42,885 nucleotides of DNA from UBA117 sp049975245 (GCA_049975245.1 JBNGDB010000020.1:1-42885), one strand, 5' to 3'. Shown: positions 1 through 9,372, numbered from the stretch's first letter. Numbers and translations: made by a program. The notes: generated by a model not told the origin, from the sequence alone.

Positions 1-30
1 AAGCATTAAAAATAACTATACATGTTTATC

Positions 31-402
31 CTACTCTAATATTTTTAAAGCATTATCTTTACATGCTTCTACACAAGCAGGTATTAAGTTATCCGAATCC
101 AAGCACAGATTACATTTATGAGCACATAATCCTTTTAAATGAACCGCTTTAGTAGGACAAACTTCAATGCATAGATTACAACCTACACAACTTTCTCCAT
201 TTAGTACGGGAATGTTTCCCTCTTTTTCTACGGCTTTAACTCCACATATAATAGCACAAGGAGCATCATCACATTGATTACAGAATATTAATGAATTTCC
301 TTCTTTTTTTATTCTACTTTCTCCATGTACCCGTTCACATGCTTTTATACATTCACCACAGTTGGTACATTCCAGATAACTAAATACAATTTTTGGATTC
401 AT
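31..402 (-). CDS. Polyferredoxin-like 4Fe-4S protein
   Basis: This 123-residue protein is an electron carrier with about four [4Fe-4S] clusters. The cysteines fall into four groups: CTNCGECIKAC at the N-terminus, FCNQCDDAPCAIIC near residue 40, the classic SCVGCNLCIEVCP near 72, and a group near 93-114. This spacing is typical of the HycB/CooF/HydN class of ferredoxin-like subunits that shuttle electrons to hydrogenases and other redox enzymes. No signal peptide or membrane segment is seen, so it should be cytoplasmic. No redox enzyme lies beside it in the window, so its partner is unknown. The family is secure, the partner is not. Confidence 0.85.
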   Translation of the reverse strand: MNPKIVFSYLECTNCGECIKACERVHGESRIKKEGNSLIFCNQCDDAPCAIICGVKAVEKEGNIPVLNGESCVGCNLCIEVCPTKAVHLKGLCAHKCNLCLDSDNLIPACVEACKDNALKILE

Positions 403-613
403 ACAACCACATTAAAGCAGATAATTATAATTATTAATCATTATATATTATTATTAATCTTACTTATATATTTATTGTTCCAGCATAGATCTTTATAATT
501 GGATTAAACAGAATTAAGTAAAAATGTGCAAATGATTAAAAATAGATAAATAAAATTCTAAAATAGTTAAATAAGATTTTTCAATGATTAAAAAAGTATA
601 AAAGCTAAAATAA

Positions 614-904
614 TTAACATGTTTGTTTAATAATATCTAAAAATTGTTTTTTAGTAATATTAAAAATTTTAATAGTTTTAAGCTTAGTTTTGTGTCCTGA
701 AACAATTTCAACAGGTCTTTTGGTTAGATTAGAAAAAGACTTAATAATATCCTTATTAGCTTTGCCTTTGTGAGGTATGGACTGAATTCTCACCTCAAAT
801 CTTTCCCGCCACTGGTTATAACCAGTTATTTCAAACATATTGGAACCAGGTGAAACATCAATATCCACTGTGATTCCATCACTTAATTGTGAAATACCTT
901 TCAT
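614..904 (-). CDS. DUF167 / YggU family protein
   Basis: A 96-residue protein of the UPF0235 (DUF167) family. It shows the family pattern of a V-x-P-G stretch near residue 17, 'IPHKGKAN' near 43, and a C-terminal 'VSGHKTKLKTIKI' block. The family has a known small alpha/beta fold but no agreed biochemical role. It stands alone between the ferredoxin and the tRNA gene. Confidence 0.85.
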   Translation of the reverse strand: MKGISQLSDGITVDIDVSPGSNMFEITGYNQWRERFEVRIQSIPHKGKANKDIIKSFSNLTKRPVEIVSGHKTKLKTIKIFNITKKQFLDIIKQTC

Positions 905-1089
905 TAGTATACTTCCTAATTTTAAATAATTAATTAACAGTTAAAAAAATTTTGGAAAAACATTTGGGGTGACTATCTTTTCTAAATTAAAATATTTCTA
1001 AATGATAATAAAAAAGATACTACAAAAACATTTAAATACTGAAACTTAGAAAGAATGGTATACTCTAATTCTTAAGTATATACTACTTT

Positions 1090-1177
<88 letters not shown>

Positions 1178-1270
1178 AAAAGTTTTAAAAAGTAATGTAT
1201 AGATCATTTAAAAATATAAAATATTATTTTTCTAAAAATAACATATAAAATGTAAGAAAAATTTAATATA

Positions 1271-1687
1271 TTAACTTTCTACTATAATCTTCACCTTTAA
1301 TGACTTTTGATTTTTCAGATCATTGATTAATAGTGGGTCTAAATCTACTGCAGCTTTATCAGATTTAATCATTAAAGTTCGGCTACAAACATAATCACTT
1401 TTACGACAAACAATATCAGTTGGATGATCAAGAGTTAAAAGATGATGACCTCTACCTTCTATCATATCAACTGCATTTTCTGTTTCTAGAACTATCTTTA
1501 TTACTGTAGCATCATTAGCTATGGCGTCTTTAATACTTTTAGGGATATCTTTTACTGATACATTAGAGGCTACTCCGATTATACAATCTGCATTTCTCCC
1601 TATATCTTTATCCATTGTGACCTCAAAGGTAGTTCTATGAGTTGAACTTACATTAAGATGTCCCTTTGCTTTGAAAACATATTCCAT
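1271..1687 (-). CDS. DUF371 family archaeal protein
   Basis: About 138 residues, matching the archaeal DUF371 family, which has no assigned function. Visible features are 'YVFKAKGHLNVSSTHRTTFEVT' in pieces near the start, a 'CIIGVASN' segment, and 'GRGHHLLTLDHPTDIVCRKSDYVCSRTL' in the second half, with conserved His, Asp and Cys residues that could bind metal or act in catalysis. The start is chosen at the ATG because GTGAT lies just upstream. A GTG start at 1696 adds three residues and cannot be excluded. Confidence 0.8.
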   Translation of the reverse strand: MEYVFKAKGHLNVSSTHRTTFEVTMDKDIGRNADCIIGVASNVSVKDIPKSIKDAIANDATVIKIVLETENAVDMIEGRGHHLLTLDHPTDIVCRKSDYVCSRTLMIKSDKAAVDLDPLLINDLKNQKSLKVKIIVES

Positions 1688-1867
1688 ATATATCACTAGT
1701 AGATTTATCTCTTAAAAAATAGTACGAATAATCTTTTATTTGATTTAAAATTAAATTATTTATTAATAATATTTCCACAGGGCCTAAAAATATTCATATA
1801 TAGTTTCAACACACTTTTATTCTAAATTAAAGTTAATTCCTTAAAAAGGAATGAATTAACTTTTAAT

Positions 1868-2038
1868 TTAATCTGATACTTGTGTACCGCCCCAAATGGC
1901 AACAATACCCACGATTATTTTAAGTGCTACATGCCAAATTGGTTCAGCTGGTGTAAAGGCTATAGGCCAGTTGACTGCGCCTAATATTCCCATCAATATC
2001 AATATAATACCTATAATATATAGTAGCCATTTAACCAT
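1868..2038 (-). CDS. Small two-helix membrane protein (56 aa)
   Basis: This 56-residue reading frame starts at ATG and is preceded by a strong archaeal ribosome site (GGGGGTGAGATT). The protein has two hydrophobic helices, 'LLYIIGIILILMGILGAV' and 'LKIIVGIVAIWGG', separated by a short loop containing 'TPAEPIWHVALK'. A second copy of the same design lies at 2773-2916 and keeps the MGILG, E-P-x-W-H and LKII positions, which supports real coding. The function is unknown and the location is the cytoplasmic membrane. Confidence 0.75.
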   Translation of the reverse strand: MVKWLLYIIGIILILMGILGAVNWPIAFTPAEPIWHVALKIIVGIVAIWGGTQVSD

Positions 2039-2215
2039 AATCTCACCCCCGAATCAATTTTGACCCTGCAGAAACTAATTATATTTATAAAAGTAATTAA
2101 ATATAAATTTTACCCTAAAAAGGTATAAATAAAGTGGATTAGACTTGATACTCACCATATTAAAAAAAAAAAAAAAATTAGAATTTATACACATATCATT
2201 CAATAACAAAATATT

Positions 2216-2713
2216 ATGTTAAATAAAAAATTGAAAATTAATAATATAAACAAGAACATGGTTTCTAAAACAAAAAAAAGCGGCACATACTGCCTTATAA
2301 TACAATTAACCAAAAATTCCAATATAAAAGTGGGAAAACTTGGTATTTTAGAATTAAAAGCAGGTTATTATGTATATATAGGATCTGCACTTAACTCTCT
2401 AAAAAGTAGGGTAAATAGACATTTATCAAGAGAAAAAAAACTTTTCTGGCATGTGGACTATCTTTTAAATTCGGGAAACGCATATTTAAAAGATGTAATA
2501 TATGTAGAAAGTGAGGAAAAATTGGAATGCATTGTAGCATCTAAAATTGGAATTTTAGGCACTCTAATTAACAAATTTGGATGTTCCGACTGTAAATGCA
2601 AATCCCATCTAATCTATTTTAAAGAATTTCAAGAAGCTAAGGATATATGTTCAAACACCTTTAAAACCCTTAATTTAAATCCTAAAGAATTATCGGAATT
2701 TTTAGCATCATAA
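2216..2713 (+). CDS. DUF123 GIY-YIG-like nuclease domain protein
   Basis: A 165-residue protein whose core from about residue 21 matches DUF123. This GIY-YIG-related domain is found alone in many archaea and also fused to endonuclease III. Seen here are 'GTYCLIIQL', 'KAGYYVYIGSAL', an Arg/His pair in 'SRVNRHL', 'FWHVDYLL', and the terminal Cys signature 'CSDCKCKSHLIYF'. The activity of stand-alone members is not established; a DNA repair nuclease role is an inference. There is no clear ribosome site before the first ATG, and the ATG at 2258 is an alternative start just before the domain. Confidence 0.8.
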   Translation: MLNKKLKINNINKNMVSKTKKSGTYCLIIQLTKNSNIKVGKLGILELKAGYYVYIGSALNSLKSRVNRHLSREKKLFWHVDYLLNSGNAYLKDVIYVESEEKLECIVASKIGILGTLINKFGCSDCKCKSHLIYFKEFQEAKDICSNTFKTLNLNPKELSEFLAS

Positions 2714-2772
2714 AAATAATATAAAAAATAATTTAAGTAAATATTGGTTTTTATTAACTAAAAAATGCAATT

Positions 2773-2916
2773 CTACCTTTTAATTAACTTATAACCAGCA
2801 AATATAAGTATAAGACCTAAGATAATTTTTAATCCTGCATGCCAGGCGGGTTCACTTCCTAATGGAATACCAGGAATTAATCCCAGAATACCCATGATCA
2901 AAAATATGAAGCCCAC
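2773..2916 (-). CDS. Small membrane protein, paralogue of the 1868-2038 gene; start unresolved
   Basis: This 47-residue frame reads VGFIFLIMGILG, then 'GSEPAWHAGLKIILG' and a terminal helix, clearly the same design as the 56-residue protein at 1868-2038. It lies 15 bases after the cfbC stop. The start is unclear. GTG at 2916 has no ribosome site and leaves the first helix short. An ATG sits at 2925-2927 but in another frame; removal of one G after it would join the frames, so a frameshifted or decaying copy is possible. It may depend on translation from cfbC. Confidence 0.5.
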   Translation of the reverse strand: MGFIFLIMGILGLIPGIPLGSEPAWHAGLKIILGLILIFAGYKLIKR

Positions 2917-2931
2917 CGTAAAACATATTAT

Positions 2932-3729
2932 TTACTGAAATTGCCTGAAAAAAATTTCAAATTCATCTACATCCATTGGTTTTGGTAACTGGAAAACATC
3001 ATTATTATAGATTGAATTTGCCAGATCATTATAAAATCTAGCTTGTTTGGAGTTAGGAAATTTTTCAACAACAGTCTGAGCTAAATATTCACTTTTTTGT
3101 ACTAATTCACTTCTGGGAATTACTCCAACAACTTTAGTACCAACTCTTCTGGCGAATTCCTTCACAATTTCCACTTCATTTTCAATTCCCTTACAGTTAC
3201 ATATTATTCCGCCAAAATTGCTTTTTAATTTTTTTATACCTTTACAAATGTTATTTGCAGCGTAAAGGGCCATGTACTCACCAGATGTGACTATATAAAC
3301 TTCATCGGCAAAATCTTCTCTTAAAGGTACGGCGAATCCCCCACAAACCACATCACCTAAAACATCGTAGATAATTAAATCCAAATCCTGGTCAAATGTT
3401 CCTAGATTATCTAAAAAATTCATCGCCACTATAACCCCTCTACCAGCACATCCTACTCCTGGTTCAGGGCCTCCGCTTTCCACGCATTGAACATTATTAT
3501 AACCTTCTATAATAACATTATCCTTTGTTGCGTCCTTTTTTTCTCTTACCACATCCAGAATAGTAGGTATTCTCCTTCCAACTAGAGTACGTGTTGTATC
3601 AGCCTTGGGATCGCATCCTATTACCAACACATTATGATCTGCTGAGTATGCTGCAGCAATATTAGACACTATGGTAGATTTACCTATACCACCCTTTCCA
3701 TAAATCGCTATGCGCTTAGTTTTACTCAT
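2932..3729 (-). CDS. cfbC: CfbC-type NifH-like reductase (F430 biosynthesis)
   Basis: This 265-residue protein is a NifH/BchL-type ATPase. It has the P-loop GKGGIGKST at 11-19, and Cys94 and Cys129 (in 'GCAGRG' and 'VLGDVVCGG') as the ligands expected to hold one [4Fe-4S] cluster between two subunits. In methanogens without nitrogenase genes nearby, this homologue is CfbC. CfbC passes electrons with ATP hydrolysis to CfbD for reductive cyclisation of Ni-sirohydrochlorin a,c-diamide, a step in coenzyme F430 synthesis. No cfbD or nifDK is present in the window. Its start overlaps the end of the upstream CBS gene by 8 bases, so the two are co-translated. Confidence 0.8.
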   Translation of the reverse strand: MSKTKRIAIYGKGGIGKSTIVSNIAAAYSADHNVLVIGCDPKADTTRTLVGRRIPTILDVVREKKDATKDNVIIEGYNNVQCVESGGPEPGVGCAGRGVIVAMNFLDNLGTFDQDLDLIIYDVLGDVVCGGFAVPLREDFADEVYIVTSGEYMALYAANNICKGIKKLKSNFGGIICNCKGIENEVEIVKEFARRVGTKVVGVIPRSELVQKSEYLAQTVVEKFPNSKQARFYNDLANSIYNNDVFQLPKPMDVDEFEIFFRQFQ

Positions 3730-4204
3730 TAAACTTCACCATAGCCCCTATAATATCGCCTCTAGTAACAATACCCATCAATTTACCATTATCGTCCACA
3801 ACAGGGAGTCTGTTAATATCTTTAGAATCCATAATTTCAGCAGCATCAGAAATATTAGAATCACCATGTATGGTAATAACATTTTTGGTCATAATTTCAT
3901 CAACATTGGTAGCTGCAACTTTTTTAAGTCCTTCAGCAATTTCATCGTATTCATGTTTCATTCTAAGGGGAAGTTCGATAAGATCTAGAGGGGATGGAAG
4001 GATAAGATTAATTTCTGGAGAATGTACTTCAAGCAGTCTCATAATATCGCCTTCGCTAACGATACCTACAACTTTCATTTCCTCGTCCAATACAGGAGCT
4101 CCACTTATATTATTTTCTCTTAAAATCTCTGCAACATCACTAATTTGATCATTAGGTTTAAATGCAATAACATTTTTCTGCATAGCATCTTTTATATTAA
4201 TCAT
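3722..4204 (-). CDS. Two-CBS-domain protein, co-transcribed with cfbC
   Basis: A 160-residue protein made of two CBS motifs. The first is 'INIKDAMQKNVIAF ... GIVSEGDIMRLL' and the second 'VDEIMTKNVITIHG ... GIVTRGDIIGAM'. Such pairs form a Bateman module that binds adenine nucleotides or similar ligands and acts as a sensor. There is no fused catalytic domain. The 8-base overlap with cfbC (3722-3729) ties the two genes together, so nucleotide sensing tied to the ATP-dependent cyclase step is a reasonable but unproven idea. Confidence 0.85.
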   Translation of the reverse strand: MINIKDAMQKNVIAFKPNDQISDVAEILRENNISGAPVLDEEMKVVGIVSEGDIMRLLEVHSPEINLILPSPLDLIELPLRMKHEYDEIAEGLKKVAATNVDEIMTKNVITIHGDSNISDAAEIMDSKDINRLPVVDDNGKLMGIVTRGDIIGAMVKFNE

Positions 4205-4405
4205 CCAATCACTCCGTTAATAATGTTAATTTAATTTTATATCATTTTAATTGTATTTATATGAATTTAATATGTGATGTTAATTATAATTTATCTTTAA
4301 AAATTACCAATGATTGAGAAAATATTATTTTTCAAATATTTATTTCTAAAAATCTTAAACTATAAAGTTATTAAAAAAATATTTTTTAAAAAAAAATTCA
4401 TGAAA

Positions 4406-5608
4406 TTAAGATTTTCTGGGGATTCTAAGATATACCAGATCATTCTTTCTAACTTTTTCCCGGACCTTTAATCCCACATTTTCTCCTTTCTGGGCTTTAG
4501 TGACATTTTCTCCGTTGATCTGCATTGATTCTACATTTTGGATTATAGATCCAGTTGTTGGACCCTGGATTATGATTTGGTCACCTATACTTATTTCATT
4601 CCATAACCTTACTTCAGCTGCAGAGACTTGAGGATAATAATTTACAATTGTTCCTACATCTTTTTTTAGGTAGGTAGACTGATTATAGCTGCTTGATTCA
4701 TGCGGAGATTTAAAATAGAATCCAGTGTCAAATCCCCTATTATATACTTTTTTAAGTTCAATTAACCAATTTTTATCAAATACCCAATTTCCTTTTTCAT
4801 AAAGGTTCAGTGCATCTCTATAAACGCGGGTTACAGCTGCAACATACTCTGCCGGCCGGGCTCTGCCCTCAATTTTAAATGCATGTATTCCTGCTTTCAC
4901 CAGTTCCGGTATATGTTCTATCATACAAAGATCATAAGGACTGATAAAATAGGTAAAATTTTCATCTGTTTCTAGTTGAACTTCTTCTAAATCCTCAGAA
5001 ATTAATTTCCATTGTTTTCTACAAGGTTGAAGACATTCTCCACAATTAGCACTCTTATTATATAAGTAAGAACTTAAAAAACATCTACCCGATACGGCCA
5101 TGCACATGGCACCGTGAACAAAAACCTCTATTTCCATATTAGTATTATTAATTATCGTTTTAATCTCTTCTAAAGACAGTTCACGAGACAATATAGCTCT
5201 TTTAACTCCATAAGATTTTATAAAATTTAATGATTCAGAATTTGTTAAATTACTCTGAACACTCATATGTACCTGCAGATGGTTATCCTTCGCTAATTTT
5301 AAAGCACCTAAATCTGATAAAATAACAGCATCAATATCCATAGAATGTAAAATAGGATATAACTTCTTTAAATACGTTATATCCCTATCTTTCATTATAG
5401 TGTTGGTGCAAACATACAATTTAACGTCTTGATCATGACATATTTTTACGGCTTCTTTTATTTCGTGTATTTTGAAATTGGAAACATTTGCACGCATGTT
5501 ACATCCTTCTACCCCAATATAGATAGAATTCGCGCCATTTTTAATAGCTGAATTCAGGCTAGTAAAATCTTTAGAGGGTGCCAGTAACTCGATTATTTTT
5601 ACCACCAC
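4406..5608 (-). CDS. U32 family peptidase / RNA hydroxylation-type protein
   Basis: This 400-residue protein carries the peptidase U32 signature 'EVFVHGAMCMAVSGRCFLSS' (about 161-180), followed by cysteines at 189, 192 and 196. With Cys169 and Cys176 these can hold an iron-sulfur cluster. The N-terminal half is a TIM-barrel type fold and the C-terminus a small beta domain. Bacterial relatives (TrhP, RlhA) hydroxylate RNA bases using prephenate-derived chemistry rather than cutting peptides; whether the archaeal protein does the same is an inference. It is followed by purF downstream with an 80-base gap. Confidence 0.85.
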   Translation of the reverse strand: MVVKIIELLAPSKDFTSLNSAIKNGANSIYIGVEGCNMRANVSNFKIHEIKEAVKICHDQDVKLYVCTNTIMKDRDITYLKKLYPILHSMDIDAVILSDLGALKLAKDNHLQVHMSVQSNLTNSESLNFIKSYGVKRAILSRELSLEEIKTIINNTNMEIEVFVHGAMCMAVSGRCFLSSYLYNKSANCGECLQPCRKQWKLISEDLEEVQLETDENFTYFISPYDLCMIEHIPELVKAGIHAFKIEGRARPAEYVAAVTRVYRDALNLYEKGNWVFDKNWLIELKKVYNRGFDTGFYFKSPHESSSYNQSTYLKKDVGTIVNYYPQVSAAEVRLWNEISIGDQIIIQGPTTGSIIQNVESMQINGENVTKAQKGENVGLKVREKVRKNDLVYLRIPRKS

Positions 5609-5688
5609 TTACATAACATAATCAAAAATTCGAATTAAATCCAAATAATAATAAATTTTTATATTAGAAAAAGTTTCGATCATTAAAA

Positions 5689-7092
5689 TTAATCACAACA
5701 ACGATGTGCTTCATATTGTACCAGATCTTTGGGTAGTTCTGTAGGATATTCACCATTTAAACATCCCAAACACAAATGTTCATCTTCCAATCCAATACAT
5801 TCAATCAAGGATTCTATGCTCAAATAACCTAATGAATCAACACCCAAAATCTTTCTAATCTCCTCTACTTCTTTATTTGAAGCTATTAATTCTTTTTTAG
5901 TGGCCATTGCAATACCATAATAGCAGGGGGATTTTATAGGGGGGCATCCTATTCTCAAATGAATTTCTTTAACTCCGGTTTCTTTTAAAACATCAACCAG
6001 GGCTTTGGATGTTGTGCCTCTTACAATACTATCATCCACCAGTACAATTCTTTTCCCTTCAAGTTCAGATTTTATAGGATTCATTTTTAATTTAACTGAA
6101 CTTTCTCTTTCTTCTTGGGTGGGCATTATAAATGTACGTCCAATGTAACGATTTTTTATTAAACCTTCCCCATAACCAATCCCCGATGCACGAGAATAAC
6201 CAATAGCTGCAGTTATGGCAGAGTCCGGTACGGGCATGACCACGTCAGCATCCACACCATGTTCTTTAAACAGAGCTTCTCCTATTTTTAATCTAACATC
6301 ATAAACCGACCTTCCATCTAATATACTGTCTGGCCGGGCAAAATAAACATATTCAAACATACAATGGGCCCTTTTAACTTCTTCTTCATTAATCTTAAAA
6401 CTAGTAACGTTTTCATTAATCTGCAATATTTCTCCAGGTTCAATATCTCTCACATAATTAGCTCCAACAACATCAAAAGCAACTGTCTCCGATGCAACAA
6501 AAATTGTGTCATCTTTTTTACCTAAAGATAATGGTTTGATACCCAACGGGTCTCTTACAATTATTAACTCGCTATTAAATAAGATTACCATTGAATATGA
6601 TCCAATCAATTTAGTGGAAATATTTTTTAATGATTCGATAATATCTCCAGTTTGAGAATACTCCTCTCTCAAGAGATGAGTAATTACTTCAGAATCAGTG
6701 GTAGAACAAAATTCGTAACCCATATCCTTTAAATCATTTCTTAGTTCCATTGAATTAATAATGTCACCATTGTGAGCAACAGAAATTTGTTGTTGATCAA
6801 ATTCTGTGAAAAATGGTTGAGTATTCTCTATTAAGGATTTACCAGTTGTAGAATATCTAACATGACCAATACCCACATTACCATCCAATCCTTCTACATT
6901 ACCATTATTAAATACGTCACAAACCAATCCCATTCCTCGGTAAGTACACATTTCAATTCCATTGTGGGCAGATATGCCGGCAGATTCCTGGCCCCTGTGT
7001 TGCAGTGAATAGAGACCATAATAAATACTTCTAGAAACTTTATTAGATTTGTTGTAAGAGTATACTCCTACAATACCACATTTATCCTGCAA
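5689..7092 (-). CDS. purF: Amidophosphoribosyltransferase PurF
   Basis: This 467-residue enzyme catalyses the first step of purine synthesis: glutamine + PRPP to phosphoribosylamine. The class II glutamine amidotransferase domain begins MQDKCGIVG, so Cys5 is the catalytic nucleophile after removal of a four-residue leader. The PRPP loop 'IVLVDDSIVRGTTS' lies at about 349-362. Cysteines 244, 390, 441 and 444 correspond to the [4Fe-4S] ligands of the Bacillus-type enzyme, so this is the iron-sulfur form. The length is normal for the family. Confidence 0.96.
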   Translation of the reverse strand: MQDKCGIVGVYSYNKSNKVSRSIYYGLYSLQHRGQESAGISAHNGIEMCTYRGMGLVCDVFNNGNVEGLDGNVGIGHVRYSTTGKSLIENTQPFFTEFDQQQISVAHNGDIINSMELRNDLKDMGYEFCSTTDSEVITHLLREEYSQTGDIIESLKNISTKLIGSYSMVILFNSELIIVRDPLGIKPLSLGKKDDTIFVASETVAFDVVGANYVRDIEPGEILQINENVTSFKINEEEVKRAHCMFEYVYFARPDSILDGRSVYDVRLKIGEALFKEHGVDADVVMPVPDSAITAAIGYSRASGIGYGEGLIKNRYIGRTFIMPTQEERESSVKLKMNPIKSELEGKRIVLVDDSIVRGTTSKALVDVLKETGVKEIHLRIGCPPIKSPCYYGIAMATKKELIASNKEVEEIRKILGVDSLGYLSIESLIECIGLEDEHLCLGCLNGEYPTELPKDLVQYEAHRCCD

Positions 7093-7330
7093 TTTATGAT
7101 TCTCCCCGTTTTCTAAATAAAACTATATATTATCAACAATTATGGTTATTTGAATAGTTTAACACCAAATTAGTATTTAATTAGTATAACTAAAATATTT
7201 TAATAGTTTATAAATCTGGATTAAATTAATTTCATAAATTCATCAATTGTTGCTCTCTAGTAAGTAATGTGTTAAATTTTTAATTATTAAAGAGTTTATG
7301 ATTAATTTTATAATAAATTTTAAAATAAAA

Positions 7331-8233
7331 TCATTCCCATATATTTTGGATGCCTAATTTTTTATTAGAATTATTTTTATTAGAATTATCCACAGAATTT
7401 TCATCATTTGAATCATAGAATATTAAAGCAGTTCTAACTATTTTTAGCCATTCTATTGCTTTTTCTTTATTAATGGCTGTAATATATCCTTGACCAACAA
7501 CAATATTATCTGGTTTGAATTGATTTGTAGCATAATAAATTTGATCTTCATCCTCTAATTCTTCATCAAAAGTTTCCTTCCACAAATCGTTGACATAAAA
7601 TACTTCAAAAAGAGGTTTAGTACGAATATCTTCCATTTTTTCTTTTAAGTTAAAGAATTCGCCTTTAATATTATCTAATTTTTCTTTAAGGGCATCTATA
7701 TCCTGGGTTAAATTTTCATTTGTTTGTGATAGTTCTTCACATTGAACCTTTAAATCTTGATTTTCTGATTTAAGAACATTATTATCATTATAAATGTTGT
7801 TTAATTGTTCTTTTAAATCTATTACTTTATCTTCAACTATTCTAAAATGCGGAATATTTGTTATTGAAGTAAGACCTGCCCTTATAATGGCATTTTTTAT
7901 TTCATCACGTATAATGTATGGATCAATGTATTCCACATCATGACCAAAAGGAAATTTCATCCTTTCCACGTGACCAACTTCATTTTTTAAAAGTTTTTGG
8001 AACTTATCAGCCAATTCACGTCCCGGTCCATCAACATCAGTTGCAATTAAAACAAGATCAGCCCCTCTAACAGCCCTTTTGGCTATTTCGGAGCTGGTAG
8101 TGGGAATTATGGAGGAGATGGTTATGTGGTATTCTGCACCTAAAGCCACGTTCTGCATGGCCTTGGAAACACTTTCCACATCCGATGCTCCTTCCACTAT
8201 TATCCTTACATCTATAGGATTCTTATTATCCAT
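7331..8233 (-). CDS. TOPRIM domain protein with coiled coil
   Basis: A 300-residue protein with an N-terminal TOPRIM domain (Glu14 in 'IIVEGASDVE', Asp66 and Asp68 in 'LIATDVDGPG'), a predicted coiled coil at about 134-205, and a C-terminal domain ending in an Asn/Ser-rich tail. TOPRIM folds bind Mg2+ in primases, topoisomerases and RNase M5-type nucleases. This protein lacks the rest of DnaG, so it is a separate archaeal family. It starts one base after the L37e gene ends, in the SmAP-L37e-TOPRIM cluster, which suggests an RNA- or ribosome-linked task, but the function is not known. Confidence 0.75.
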   Translation of the reverse strand: MDNKNPIDVRIIVEGASDVESVSKAMQNVALGAEYHITISSIIPTTSSEIAKRAVRGADLVLIATDVDGPGRELADKFQKLLKNEVGHVERMKFPFGHDVEYIDPYIIRDEIKNAIIRAGLTSITNIPHFRIVEDKVIDLKEQLNNIYNDNNVLKSENQDLKVQCEELSQTNENLTQDIDALKEKLDNIKGEFFNLKEKMEDIRTKPLFEVFYVNDLWKETFDEELEDEDQIYYATNQFKPDNIVVGQGYITAINKEKAIEWLKIVRTALIFYDSNDENSVDNSNKNNSNKKLGIQNIWE

Positions 8234-8416
8234 CTATTTCAACCTATATCCTGAAATTTTCTTATTTTGCCAGCTGTATCTTCTAATCCGGCTGGATCTG
8301 CCAAATCCGCATGCAGCACAGTATTTCTTTCTGGCATGGTATGCGTTTTTCCCACATCTTCGACATCGGATATGGGTTTTTTTATTCCTCTTACCAAATG
8401 AGGGTGTACCTTTCAT
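8234..8416 (-). CDS. rpl37e: 50S ribosomal protein L37e
   Basis: This 60-residue, strongly basic protein contains a C4 zinc ribbon with Cys18, Cys21, Cys33 and Cys36 ('CRRCGKNAYHARKKYCAACG'). This is the standard archaeal/eukaryotic large-subunit protein L37e. It is preceded by an AGGAGGAT-type ribosome site (8421-8428) and lies in the usual archaeal order after the Sm-like gene. The protein binds 23S rRNA near the exit region. Confidence 0.96.
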   Translation of the reverse strand: MKGTPSFGKRNKKTHIRCRRCGKNAYHARKKYCAACGFGRSSRIRRYSWQNKKISGYRLK

Positions 8417-8520
8417 TATTATCCTCCTTATAAAATTGATATTTAATATTTATTCAAGTTTAGAGTTAATATATCTTATTTATCTACTAATCTGCAAATA
8501 TATTAGAATAATATACCTTA

Positions 8521-8757
8521 TTAAGGTGATATGTAGACTATATTATCTCCTCGTATAAGAACAGTTCCTAATCTTCTGGTTGATTCACCGTTTTCAATTT
8601 CTTCAGCGTCATTCAATACTAAATTCATATGCAGGTCAAAACTCTTTAAAATCCCTCGAAACTCTCTTTCACCTTTCAGTTTTATGAGAACTGGGGAATT
8701 TAAGGATTTGCCTAATGCATCAAGTGGTCTTTGTACATTCACTTTTTGTGCATTCAC
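8521..8757 (-). CDS. Archaeal Sm-like RNA-binding protein (SmAP)
   Basis: A 78-residue Sm fold protein. Sm motif 1 is 'VLIKLKGEREFRGILKSFDLHMNLVL' in pieces and Sm motif 2 is 'LGTVLIRGDNIVYI'. SmAP proteins form heptameric rings that bind U-rich RNA. The start is a GTG at 8757, supported by a GGTGAT ribosome site at 8761-8766. It is the first gene of the SmAP-L37e-TOPRIM cluster and is divergent from the PUA gene, with 88 bases between them holding both promoters. Confidence 0.93.
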   Translation of the reverse strand: MNAQKVNVQRPLDALGKSLNSPVLIKLKGEREFRGILKSFDLHMNLVLNDAEEIENGESTRRLGTVLIRGDNIVYISP

Positions 8758-8845
8758 ATTATCACCTATCCTATACCTTCAATGTTGGTGGGATTTATAT
8801 TTAAATGTAACGATGATAATTATATAAGAGTATAGGTGTTTCAAA

Positions 8846-9322
8846 TTGAAAATCAGAAAAAGATATTATCTGAAAAAAAAGAAACTAAAAGAATTACAAA
8901 AAAAACTAGGGGAATATGCTAAATTAATCCCCTCAAAAAGTAAGGTTGAAGAAATAGAAACAGATCTTTACCCATTCATATTAGTTGATGGAGAACCCCT
9001 GATAATAATTCTAGATGGGGAACCTCTGCCTACCCTCAAAGCCGCTTTATCAATAGATATTACTCAGGATTACGCTGTAGTTGACATGGGCGCTGTGAAA
9101 TTCATGGCAAAAGGAGCGGATGTTATGAGTCCTGGTATAGTGGACGCAGATAAAAATATAAAAGAAGGCGACACTGTTTTCGTAGTTGATGAACAACATA
9201 AAAAACCACTCGCCATAGGTAAAAGTCTAATATCTGGGGAAGAAATGATAAAAAATGATAAGGGCAAAGCCATAAAAACCTTGCATTACATAGGTGATAA
9301 AATTTGGAATTTTAAAGTTTAA
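8846..9322 (+). CDS. PUA domain RNA-binding protein (DUF1947 type)
   Basis: This 158-residue protein has a basic N-terminal part (Lys-rich, 1-30), a pre-PUA region and a C-terminal PUA domain beginning near 'YAVVDMGAVKFMAKGADVMSPGI'. The layout matches archaeal relatives of MCT-1/Tma20, which in eukaryotes act in translation re-initiation and ribosome recycling. The start is a TTG at 8846 after an AGGTG ribosome site. It is followed 51 bases later by arfB. Confidence 0.85.
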   Translation: MKIRKRYYLKKKKLKELQKKLGEYAKLIPSKSKVEEIETDLYPFILVDGEPLIIILDGEPLPTLKAALSIDITQDYAVVDMGAVKFMAKGADVMSPGIVDADKNIKEGDTVFVVDEQHKKPLAIGKSLISGEEMIKNDKGKAIKTLHYIGDKIWNFKV

Positions 9323-9372
9323 TTTAACTTATCAGTTTTAATTGTTCATAAAATATAGAATTGCGTGATTAA

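Noticed and set aside
2162..2176. Run of about 15 A before the DUF123 gene
   Set aside because: A simple homopolymer in an AT-rich spacer; no stem and no clear gene end on the matching strand.
2932..3729. Nitrogenase iron protein NifH
   Set aside because: The motifs fit all NifH-like reductases, but no nifDK or other nif gene is near, and this short NifH homologue in methanogens is CfbC of F430 synthesis.
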